Shown here: positions 44,360-52,545 of the stretch, piece after piece
How the letters are laid out: every line of letters begins with the position of its first letter
Numbering within the stretch: the first letter of the stretch is position 1
Origin: an uncultured Bacteroidia bacterium
Lineage (GTDB): Bacteria; Bacteroidota; Bacteroidia; Bacteroidales; UBA932
Direction of reading: 5' to 3'
Assembly: GCA_902785575.1 (NCBI GenBank)
Contig: CACZZF010000004.1
Span: 1 to 64,000, forward strand
Length of the DNA stretch: 64,000 bases
The notes under the pieces: model-generated
What the model saw: the letters and a program-made list of their open reading frames with translations, nothing else
What the model was told of the DNA's origin: nothing
Databases searched by the model: none
Translations under genes and position numbers: made by a program

Positions 44360-45624
44360 TCTGATTCCAAACCGACAAAACCCTCTTTATTTAATATCAA
44401 GGAACGAGTGAACGGATCAAAAAACCCTTCTATATGAAGATTTGCGCAATTCCTGGCACGGAAGAAGTCAAACGTGGACGGTTGATATAAATCCAAGTCT
44501 ATCAAATAATTACCATTAGCGAGATATTTCGGGAGACGAATGTGTTTGACAATCTCAAAAGGCCCCGGCTTAAAAGTGTAAAGTTTGTCCGTATAGCGTC
44601 CCTCCATCAGTGAAGCCATCGGGGTGCCATCGATTTTCTTTATGATGAATTTAATCTCGCATCTTATAGGATTCTGTGTCTCCCCTTCGATCACGACGTC
44701 CAAATATTCCTGACTATTGTTGATCGATATTTGGTTTGATTCAGATCCGTTAATGGTTATTTTAGAAACGGATATATATTCTTTGCGATAACAAATGGCA
44801 TCGATAATTTTCTGTGCCGAATCCAAACTGGAGTCTTTAATATAATAATCCACAGCCTGGTCTGCCGTTCCGTCGAAAACAGCTTCGCCATTATCAAGCA
44901 CCAAACCTCTTTTACACAGGCTTTTGATGGCGCCCATGTTGTGGCTCACGAAGAGAACCGTACGCCCCTCCCCGCTTGCGACGTCTTGCATTTTGCCGAT
45001 GGCCTTTTTCTGGAACTCGGCATCACCGACAGCCAGAACCTCGTCTACCACAAGTATTTCCGGCTCCAGAAACGCAGCCACTGCAAAGCCGAGACGAACA
45101 GTCATTCCGCTTGAATATCGCTTTACGGGAGTATCCAAATATCTCTCCACCCCGGCGAATTCCACGATGTCATTTATCTTCCTGTTGATCTCGGCCCTGG
45201 TCATGCCCATTATAGAGCCGTTCATGTAGATATTCTCCCTTCCGGTCATCTCTTTATGGAAGCCGGTGCCGACTTCCAGTAGAGATGCGATCCTTCCGTT
45301 TGCCCTGATAACACCGGTCGTTGGAGAAGTGACCCTCGAGAGAAGTTTCAGCAAAGTGGATTTTCCGGCGCCATTCTTTCCGATTATACCCACGACGTCG
45401 CCTTCAATCACATCGAAAGAGATGTCTTTCAAGGCCCACACATAATCAGAAGACCCTTTTTGGGTCCGATCGTTGATCTCGCCGACTTTGAGATATGGAT
45501 CCTCACGCCCGAGTATTCTTGTTTGCCACCAGCGGTTCAGGTCATGGCGCAATGTGCCAGTCCCTACAAGTCCTAACCTGTAAAGCTTCCCAACATGGTC
45601 AAATTGAATGGCAATATCACTCAT
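44356..45624 (-). CDS. ABC transporter ATPase, Wzt type, with C-terminal carbohydrate-binding-like domain
   Basis: This 422-residue ATPase has Walker A GKNGAGKST (82-90), a Q-loop region LLEVGTGFHKEMTGRENIY, signature YSSGMTVRLGFA and Walker B ILVVDEVLAVGD. The GRENIY segment is typical of O-antigen exporters (Wzt/TagH). The last 170 residues form a beta-rich domain like the Wzt substrate-binding domain (for example PIRCEIKFIIKKIDGTPMA). It would power export of a lipid-linked glycan. The permease partner Wzm, normally adjacent, is not in the window. It is the first gene of the operon leading to the PqqD-like and glycosyltransferase genes. Confidence 0.88.
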   Translation of the reverse strand: MSDIAIQFDHVGKLYRLGLVGTGTLRHDLNRWWQTRILGREDPYLKVGEINDRTQKGSSDYVWALKDISFDVIEGDVVGIIGKNGAGKSTLLKLLSRVTSPTTGVIRANGRIASLLEVGTGFHKEMTGRENIYMNGSIMGMTRAEINRKINDIVEFAGVERYLDTPVKRYSSGMTVRLGFAVAAFLEPEILVVDEVLAVGDAEFQKKAIGKMQDVASGEGRTVLFVSHNMGAIKSLCKRGLVLDNGEAVFDGTADQAVDYYIKDSSLDSAQKIIDAICYRKEYISVSKITINGSESNQISINNSQEYLDVVIEGETQNPIRCEIKFIIKKIDGTPMASLMEGRYTDKLYTFKPGPFEIVKHIRLPKYLANGNYLIDLDLYQPSTFDFFRARNCANLHIEGFFDPFTRSLILNKEGFVGLESE

Positions 45625-45672
45625 GCTTTAACAAAAATAGTAAAACGAAGATACTTAACAAATTATATTAGT

Positions 45673-45680
45673 TACATTTG
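45673..45680 (+). promoter_or_regulatory. -7 box TACATTTG upstream of the intact nucleotidyltransferase gene
   Basis: TACATTTG fits TAnnTTTG and lies 25 bases before the ATG at 45706. It sits in the 81-base divergent gap between the Wzt-type ATPase gene and this gene, so the two units share a promoter region. Confidence 0.5.
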
Positions 45681-45705
45681 TGGGCTTGAATTATAGAATA
45701 CATTT

Positions 45706-46812
45706 ATGATGGGCAAAGAACAGGTGGAGTCTACTTTGGCAAGGCTGGCGCGGGATTTATTTAGCGAGACGGATTTGAATATTCTTCGTCTCGCGCAATT
45801 GCCGTTCGTGTCGCAGGAGCAGCTTGACTCAGCCTTGGTTGAAAGCGATTTCGAGAATTATTCTACCGCGAGCCTTACGATTGCTTATAACTTCGCTACT
45901 ATCCACCCGGAAATATCTTTCCCAGAAGAAGTTAAACCACTTCTCGCCAAGGTTGGAATAAGATGTCGTGACAGACATCTGAAACTTCTTTCACATTTCT
46001 CAAAGATTAATTCCGCGCTTAACGAGAGAGGGGTTTCGTTTATTGTGATTAAAGGCGGGGCGATGAAATCCTATCGTCCTGAATGGACGAGGTGGATGTC
46101 AGACGTCGATATTTTGATTCCGGGAGATGATTTCCGAGAAGCGCTGGATGCTGTTCGTGGATTGGGGTATATTATAGGAGAAACACACCACAGCGCGGGC
46201 CTTCGCGATCCGAAAACCGGACAGAATGTATTGGACATCCATCGTTTCATACCGATGGGTACCGGAAAGGAGAAGTTATTCAACGATATTTTAGCAAAAA
46301 GAGCGATAACCCTACCGTTCTCTTCTTTGTCAGTTAAGGTTCCATGTCCGGAAGATATGGTGTTTATATCCCTGGTAAACTTCTGGAAGAATGTGACTTA
46401 CAAAACCAGCGAGAGGAGCGTCGCCAATATTTGTTTCGATCTTAAGTTCCTTAAAGAAAGGGAAGGCGGCCTCAATTGGAATACTATTCGTTCAAACGCA
46501 TTGACTACCGAATCTGTTGAGACGGTCTATTTGGCCTCCCGGCTTCTTGAAGAGGTTGTTCCGGGCTTTTTCCCTAATGGATTCCTTGAGGAAGAAACTG
46601 ATCTTAAAAAAGCGGAAACACTTCTGGCACAGACACTTCACACCAGAAATGTGCTCTGTCCTTTACAAGAAGAAATCGGAGAATTCAATATCATTAAAGC
46701 CCTGAAAGAAGGAAAGCCTTTTTTCAAATATGTATTCCTTCGCGCTAAGTATTTTTTCCTCAAGAGATTCCCTGAGCGTGCGCAAAAGAATTCTCCCAGC
46801 GATCCAATATAA
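45706..46812 (+). CDS. Uncharacterised nucleotidyltransferase (NTP_transf_5 / PF14907 family)
   Basis: This 368-residue protein has a helical N-terminal region and a nucleotidyltransferase core. FIVIKGGAM (Lys116), RWMSDVDILIP (Asp133 and Asp135) and NVLDIHRFIP (Asp177, His179) are the expected metal- and nucleotide-binding residues. VKVPCPEDMVFISLVNFWKN is the family's conserved helix. It is divergent from the Wzt-type operon by 81 bases, and its 3' end overlaps the convergent GT4 gene by 53 bases. Family members are found with PqqD-like proteins in several phyla, but the reaction and substrate are not known. It may nucleotidylate a protein, peptide or sugar. Confidence 0.72.
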   Translation: MMGKEQVESTLARLARDLFSETDLNILRLAQLPFVSQEQLDSALVESDFENYSTASLTIAYNFATIHPEISFPEEVKPLLAKVGIRCRDRHLKLLSHFSKINSALNERGVSFIVIKGGAMKSYRPEWTRWMSDVDILIPGDDFREALDAVRGLGYIIGETHHSAGLRDPKTGQNVLDIHRFIPMGTGKEKLFNDILAKRAITLPFSSLSVKVPCPEDMVFISLVNFWKNVTYKTSERSVANICFDLKFLKEREGGLNWNTIRSNALTTESVETVYLASRLLEEVVPGFFPNGFLEEETDLKKAETLLAQTLHTRNVLCPLQEEIGEFNIIKALKEGKPFFKYVFLRAKYFFLKRFPERAQKNSPSDPI

Positions 46813-47916
46813 CATCCAAAGAAAAACGGCGGCTTGATAAGATAGCTTCTCTTGCCATTTTGTATCTGGCCTCTTCGTGATCCATTAACCAGAGGAGTTT
46901 CTCCGCATATTCCTCAAAGTCATTGTTCTTGACGGTAACACCGTTTTTTCCGTCTTCGATAATATCGCGAAGGGAGGAATAAGAATCGAAAGCGATAGGG
47001 ACAACTCCCATTTGTTGAGCCTCAGTCAAGGTTATACCCCAGCCTTCATAAGCGGAGGTCATCATGAAAATCGCTGATCTTTCGTAATAGCTAATCTCAT
47101 TATCCTTTCTGCCCTCAAACGATAAGTTTTTAAGCTTAAGCCTTTTAGCGATTTTTTTATAATAATCAAGATCCCGTCCGTCACCGATGATTGTCAGGCG
47201 CCAATCATTATGATTCCCTTCTTCGTTAACCTTCTTCCATATCCTTAGAGCTCTTGAAAGTCTTTTGCTTCTTTCGTCCATTCTCGACAAAATAAGCACC
47301 TCTTTATTCTTCAGAGGGATTTTTCTTCTGACAGGAAACAATTGAAAGATAAAGCATTATGTATAACCACAAACTTATTGTCAATAGTTATTTTTCCCAG
47401 AGAGGCTATATCATCATAGAACCGGTCAGAAAGGACAACCATTTTATCAGAGTTGTCGTAAAGGATGTGGTAACGCTTTTTCAACCGGTTTGAAAATAGA
47501 AGCGTCAATGGTTTTCTCGGGAGGATCCCCAGAATCAGAAACTTCAGGTTCTCAATTGTTTTTTCGCCGCGGAATATACGATACAGGCTGTTTCTGCCGG
47601 TGTTTCCGATTAGTTCCTCGCCTGGCATAGCATGCAGGCAGGCAAAAACCTTACTGCCGGTTTTCCTTGATATCTCGAAAACCATAGGAAGAGTGGCGAA
47701 CTTATATTCTTTATCAACCAAGTTGCTGATAATGATGTCAATATGGTTTTCTAAAATGCTTTTTTCAATCGTTGAATATGAAAACAGGTCTTTGCCGCAT
47801 AATTGAAAACAGTTATGCCCTCTTTCCTCAAAACCCTTTGCCAAGGTGTATGTGATTCTGAAAGAGCCTCCCATTTTTGGAACGGCCTCTTTCTCTGTCA
47901 GGAACAGGATATTCAT
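46760..47916 (-). pseudogene. Family 4 glycosyltransferase split by a frameshift
   Basis: Two overlapping frames encode one enzyme. The N-terminal half (47311-47916) carries MNILFLTEKEAVPKMGGSFR and the first Rossmann domain, ending VVIHNALSFNCFLSEEKSL. The C-terminal half (46760-47341) has VLILSRMDERSKR and the GT4 donor domain SAYEGWGITLTEAQQMG. Adding one A to the A5 tract at 47320-47324 joins them smoothly as NCFLSEEKIPLKNKEVLILS. No -1 slippery heptamer is present, so a one-base deletion or a consensus error is more likely than programmed shifting. Upstream GT4 overlaps by four bases. If real, this step of the glycan pathway is lost. Confidence 0.8.
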
Positions 47917-48995
47917 ACAAGGCTTTCCAATAATGAATGTATTTCCCTGGCCTTCGTGACGGGATCATATTCTTTAATCAACTCTCTTGAGATAGATTCT
48001 CTTTTATCAACATCCTCTAAATCAAGTACTTCCAAAATCTTTTCCGACAAAGACACGGGGTTTGTGGCCGGCTCATAATAATAAACCAAGCCCATTGTGG
48101 ACTCCGGCAGAGCGGTCTCTTTGGTCGAGACAACCTTTGTCCCGGCAATAGCGGCTTCAACAGGCGTGTATCCGAAGCCCTCCATCAAAGAGGTGGTGAC
48201 AAAGACATCAGAGGCCTTATATAATCCCCAAAGAGATTCTTCGTTGAGATTGTCCAGTCTTTTGACCCGGCCTTCCAATCCGCTGGCATTAATATAGCTT
48301 GACAATTCTGTTTTCCAATATTCTGTCTCTTTTCCTACCAAGACTAAATCATGTGGAATCCTGTCCTTTATCAGGACGAATGCCCGAAGCAAAGTAGAGA
48401 GATTCTTATACTTCATTAACGAGTTGACGGTCAATATGTAAGGCCTTTCAGTAGTGGGCGTGTTTCCCGTTTTTGGAACGAGAACCCCATTATGGATGAC
48501 CACCACTCTGTCTTCCGGAAGCGCTTTGAAAAAAGAAAGGATGTCTCCTTTCGTATATTCAGAAATAGCGATTATTTTTTTCGCTCGTCTGATTCTCGAT
48601 GGCAGAAGGAAGGCTTTGGTGATAAAAGAGGAATAAGGTTTAGTCACCTTGTATAATTGCAAATCATGGATTGTCTGGACAAATGGTTTGCTTGTTTTTA
48701 TAAAGTCAAACTTCTTTCCAAGAATCGGGAAGAATATAACGTCACAATTAGATTTCCGGATAGATCTCCTCCACCTGAAAGAATCAACCAATAAATGGAA
48801 ACGCTTAAAAGACAATATATTAAACAAAGGGAAGAGAGTTTCGAGAGCCCTTTTCCTATTCTCTGTGCAAAGAACAGTTATATTCTTAAGGCCAAGTTGA
48901 GCGAACCCGCTGAGACAAGAGAGGGAATACTTCGCCAACCCCGTGTCCCACTTGGCATTATCCGGAAGCGCTGAGATATCAACCAGAAGTCTCAT
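47913..48995 (-). CDS. Family 4 glycosyltransferase
   Basis: This 360-residue GT-B enzyme has an N-terminal acceptor domain (LLVDISALPDNAKWDTGLAKYS), a linker VVIHNGVLVPKT and the C-terminal nucleotide-sugar domain with YILTVNSLMKYKNLSTLLRA, the DVFVTTSLMEGFGYTPVEAA E-x7-E motif and VVSTKETALPES. It acts in the cytoplasm on a lipid-linked glycan. It overlaps the YfhO-type gene by 17 bases upstream and the frameshifted GT4 by four downstream, so the three form one operon. Sugar and acceptor unknown. Confidence 0.88.
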   Translation of the reverse strand: MRLLVDISALPDNAKWDTGLAKYSLSCLSGFAQLGLKNITVLCTENRKRALETLFPLFNILSFKRFHLLVDSFRWRRSIRKSNCDVIFFPILGKKFDFIKTSKPFVQTIHDLQLYKVTKPYSSFITKAFLLPSRIRRAKKIIAISEYTKGDILSFFKALPEDRVVVIHNGVLVPKTGNTPTTERPYILTVNSLMKYKNLSTLLRAFVLIKDRIPHDLVLVGKETEYWKTELSSYINASGLEGRVKRLDNLNEESLWGLYKASDVFVTTSLMEGFGYTPVEAAIAGTKVVSTKETALPESTMGLVYYYEPATNPVSLSEKILEVLDLEDVDKRESISRELIKEYDPVTKAREIHSLLESLV

Positions 48996-51501
48996 CTTTC
49001 CTTCTGAATAACAGTCCGGCTCCTGCCAACAAAAGCAATATATACAGCGAAACAGAAGAGACTTGAGAGATAGCGGCTCCTTTCTTATACGAAGGAGGAT
49101 CCATCCTCATAGTGATCTCATGGTCTCCCGCTGGCACGATTATACCCCTCAAAGTCCAGTCTGCTCTAAATATTTTAAGAGGAGTATTGTTCTCTAGCCT
49201 GGCTGTCCATCCGATCGGGTAGTAAATCTCACTGAATATTATAGCCCTCGGACTGGAAGCATTGTAGATGTATTTCACCTCGTTAGGAGCGTATGAACTC
49301 ATAATGAGAGTGTCCGAGGCGCTTTTTGCCGGTGGTATTTTCACGTTTTTGAAGTCCGGTCCAAGAACAGCGGTCCTATTCAGGTCTGTTTTCCCGAGGG
49401 CCTTTATCTCCTCTTCGACCGTATTGGTATATAACGCAGAATCCACAAACCAAGCGTTGCCCATCGCATAAGGATTCTGCAGGGGCATTCTGTTGTCGTC
49501 AAAGATGAAATACTTGGTATTCAGCATACTGAGTACCGGAATAGGCAGCAGGTTGTTAAGGTAATCATTGAAGGTTTTTGATTCTTTGATTACAGCCGAC
49601 ACGCTTGAGACTTCCTTTATCAGGTAGTTGTTGATGAGGTCGTCATATCTTCTTAATTTCGCCGCGTTATACCCACCAATACTCTTATGGAAATAGCTGG
49701 CTTTAGAGTCGGAAAACAGGTCCACAGTCAGGTCCGCCACCCTGTACGAAAGAGCATCATCCTCTTTCATTCGCTTGTCCACCTCTCTTGGGCTCAACGT
49801 TTTCGCGAAGGCCCTTTTGGTCTGGAAATGACTGGCGTTGAGGTACCTTCTTCCAACTCCGAAGAGATTAACGAGAACAAGCAAGCACATGGCCACAGCG
49901 GCAATGTTTCTTGTCTTCTCATTCCTGTTTTTGTTAAAAGACCAGAGCAAAACCAGGAAAGCGCCAGACACGAATAAAAGAGATACCAGCGCATCCTTCC
50001 GGAGAAGGGTTTTCCTATCTGCCGCCAGCGCTTCCGCGTAGTTTTCTGAATAATTAGCGTCAACAGAGCTGTGGAAATCTCCAGCTAAGCCAGGGAATAT
50101 AAAGAAAATCAAGCAGATACCGCCAACAATTCCTAGGGCGATCAAACCCTTTTTAAAGAAATCGTCTTTGTTGACAGAGCCGTCCAACACTTTTTTCAAA
50201 CCGAGAAATCCGAGTGCCGGAACCACCAGTTGAAGGATAACCAACGACATGGACACCGCTCTGAATTTGTTGTAAAACGGCACATGGTCATGGAAGAACC
50301 GTGTCAACCCTATCAGGTTGTTCCCTAACGCCAACCCTATTGCCAAGAGTGCGGCGGCGAGCATCCACCACTTGTCCTTCCCGTCGCAAACCATCAGCCC
50401 GAGAATGAACAGGAAAACGCTTATAACCCCAATATACATAGGTCCGGCAGTGTTGGGCTGCGGACCCCAATACAAAGGCTGTGATTTAATTTCTTTCCTT
50501 ACATTTTTATTCGATTTCCTTAAACATTCCGCGGTCTTGGAAGTCATTGGTAATGGTCCTATTGAAGGGCCTCCGTTGAAATTCGGGATGATTAAGTTTG
50601 GAATCTCATTCCATCCGTAAGACCAGGCGGTGGAGTATTCAAGTGATAATCCTTTATTGTTTTGGCCAGACAATTCCGACCCGCCCCTTGTGGTCTGTGA
50701 TGTGTATTCCCAAGTTGGCAGAAGTTCGCAGGCGTTTGTGGCCAAGCCCGCCGTGCCTAAAACCAAAAGTAAGGCGGATGCCGTCAGAAAACGGCCCCAC
50801 AGAGCTTTCAAACGCTGTTTTGATACGCAAATCCAGACAATTAGTCCGATGACATAGACAGCGATTATCAGCCCGAGATACCATGTTATCTGAACGTGGT
50901 TTGCCTTCACTTGGAAAGCGAACGCGAAACCGGTCATCACGGCCCCGAGAAGAGTTAGGGGAAGCCAGTCTTTCCATTTTCCTCCAGTATCGGTTAAGGC
51001 TTTCTTGTACGTGAATATAACCGCCGCAAGGACCCATGGAGCAAAGGCCAGCGCCCTCATCTTTGTGTTGTGTCCTACTTGGATGATTTGTGGATTATAT
51101 GCGCAGAAAGTGATTGCTATGGCTCCACCAACAGCCAAGATCGGATCAAGTCCCAGCACAAGCATCAAGAGAAAAGCACCGAGCAGAGATAGGAATATAG
51201 TACTTGCTGGTGTCGCTTTTTTAAAGCTTAACAGCCTGAATATTGGGCGAGTAAGATCATTCTTAACATTTCCGGTTATCATGATGGTCGGCATACCGCT
51301 GAACATCGAGCCGGTCCATGCTGTCTGGTCTTTTGGGTGTGCCCTGTTCCACGTGTTAGCCTCCTGGCTCATTCCCAGATATCCGACATAATCCGGGGCG
51401 TTGACGGTCTTCCCTTCAAAAGTTTGCTCGGGCACGAAACCGAAAGCCGCCACCAGCAAGAGTGCGACACAAACGAGATAGGTCTTAATTTTTTTATTCA
51501 T
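48979..51501 (-). CDS. YfhO-family integral membrane protein
   Basis: This 840-residue protein has about 12-13 helices. It starts MNKKIKTYLVCVALLLVAAF and then has the family's first periplasmic loop with MSQEANTWNRAHPKDQTAWT and GSMFSGMPTIMI. A large C-terminal extracytoplasmic domain contains RAIIFSEIYYPIGWTARLEN and IIVPAGDHEITMRMDPPSY, followed by a last helix. YfhO relatives in Gram-positive bacteria take part in lipoteichoic-acid glycosylation as GT-C-like enzymes. In Bacteroidota the function is undetermined. Adjacent GT4 genes support a role in surface-glycan decoration. Confidence 0.85.
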   Translation of the reverse strand: MNKKIKTYLVCVALLLVAAFGFVPEQTFEGKTVNAPDYVGYLGMSQEANTWNRAHPKDQTAWTGSMFSGMPTIMITGNVKNDLTRPIFRLLSFKKATPASTIFLSLLGAFLLMLVLGLDPILAVGGAIAITFCAYNPQIIQVGHNTKMRALAFAPWVLAAVIFTYKKALTDTGGKWKDWLPLTLLGAVMTGFAFAFQVKANHVQITWYLGLIIAVYVIGLIVWICVSKQRLKALWGRFLTASALLLVLGTAGLATNACELLPTWEYTSQTTRGGSELSGQNNKGLSLEYSTAWSYGWNEIPNLIIPNFNGGPSIGPLPMTSKTAECLRKSNKNVRKEIKSQPLYWGPQPNTAGPMYIGVISVFLFILGLMVCDGKDKWWMLAAALLAIGLALGNNLIGLTRFFHDHVPFYNKFRAVSMSLVILQLVVPALGFLGLKKVLDGSVNKDDFFKKGLIALGIVGGICLIFFIFPGLAGDFHSSVDANYSENYAEALAADRKTLLRKDALVSLLFVSGAFLVLLWSFNKNRNEKTRNIAAVAMCLLVLVNLFGVGRRYLNASHFQTKRAFAKTLSPREVDKRMKEDDALSYRVADLTVDLFSDSKASYFHKSIGGYNAAKLRRYDDLINNYLIKEVSSVSAVIKESKTFNDYLNNLLPIPVLSMLNTKYFIFDDNRMPLQNPYAMGNAWFVDSALYTNTVEEEIKALGKTDLNRTAVLGPDFKNVKIPPAKSASDTLIMSSYAPNEVKYIYNASSPRAIIFSEIYYPIGWTARLENNTPLKIFRADWTLRGIIVPAGDHEITMRMDPPSYKKGAAISQVSSVSLYILLLLAGAGLLFRRKDETSG

Positions 51502-51585
51502 TGTAACTTGGACTTGTTACAAATATAAATAAAAAACAAAACCCTATCAGTATAAAAACACTGACTTCTATATTCAGAAACAGGT

Positions 51586-52533
51586 TTACTGGAAATCTTT
51601 GAAGGAATAACCGCAGAAGTATCCTTGTCCTCCTTTGACGTTAGTCCACGCAGACGCGGCCGAGGTGAGTCCGAACCCCTCCAAATCATTTCTACTGCCG
51701 CTAAACACGCTCATACATGCCCGGTGGGCTTCTTTTGTCAAACGATAAACCCGGATGCGTGGTTTTGCTGACATTGCGCCATATACGGAGATTACCGAAG
51801 AGACGGAAACAGGAGAATTATCTTCAGACACGGCTCCTGACAAAACATAAATCGCTCTTGAAGCGTTTCTCTTGACAATCTTGCCGTCAGTCAAGCGCAA
51901 GATTGGGGCAGAGATAGGAAAGGATGTCGAGAACTCTGGCTTCTCCCCAGGCAAAATCTCGATAACACCGTCGGGAACAAGCGCTGTCTCTTGAATATTG
52001 GAGCCTTCCCCGGTCACAAGTGCCAAACCATAATAAGAGTCACTTCCTTTCAACATAAACGAGATGTGATACTCTATCAACCCTGCGCCTCCGACATTAT
52101 TCTTGACAAACTCTTTGATTGAGAGGTTTTGAACGCAATCGTTTGTTGGAGCCTCGGGAATGCTTGTAAGGGCGGATGCGTCGGAGACACCGTTCCCGGA
52201 CAAACGGATAGATATCTCATCCCCGTGATTAAACTCACCTTGAAGAATATATCTACCCTCAAGGGAAGCGTCTTCGACAACTTGAACACTCTTTCCATTA
52301 GATTCCACGCTGAAAACCGGATGGATGAAATCCGGACTCTGACGGTAATACTGTCCTTCCTTGATCGCGTAGAATCTGTCAAGATATAGATAGTGTACCG
52401 GATCGGAGTCATCCGAAGTCAGCATACACTCCAAGCGCATGGAATCCAGGTCGTTTCCTGTATTCATTTCCTCGGTCACCTGGCAGGCATAGAAGCCAAA
52501 CAAAGACAACGATATGATTATGAACTTCTTCAT
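51586..52533 (-). CDS. DUF4249-type lipoprotein, TonB-receptor partner
   Basis: This 315-residue lipoprotein has signal MKKFIIISLSLFGFYAC (Cys17). The mature chain is beta-rich, with an early RLECMLTSDDSDPVHYLYL segment and a middle region of substituted strands as in DUF4249 proteins of Bacteroidota. These are encoded beside TonB-dependent receptors that lack SusD partners. It starts 12 bases after the receptor stop. It may serve as a surface lid or substrate-capture protein in the way SusD does; no ligand can be assigned. Confidence 0.75.
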   Translation of the reverse strand: MKKFIIISLSLFGFYACQVTEEMNTGNDLDSMRLECMLTSDDSDPVHYLYLDRFYAIKEGQYYRQSPDFIHPVFSVESNGKSVQVVEDASLEGRYILQGEFNHGDEISIRLSGNGVSDASALTSIPEAPTNDCVQNLSIKEFVKNNVGGAGLIEYHISFMLKGSDSYYGLALVTGEGSNIQETALVPDGVIEILPGEKPEFSTSFPISAPILRLTDGKIVKRNASRAIYVLSGAVSEDNSPVSVSSVISVYGAMSAKPRIRVYRLTKEAHRACMSVFSGSRNDLEGFGLTSAASAWTNVKGGQGYFCGYSFKDFQ

Positions 52534-52545
52534 TTCAGGTAAGGA

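Noticed and set aside
46760..47916. Programmed -1 frameshifting as the explanation for the split GT4.
   Set aside because: No X-XXY-YYZ slippery heptamer in the zero frame and no evident stimulatory stem; a one-base deletion is simpler.
51345..51365. TGTTCCACGTG in the YfhO-type gene as a second parS site.
   Set aside because: Only one arm matches; the right arm reads TTAGC, so symmetry is lost.
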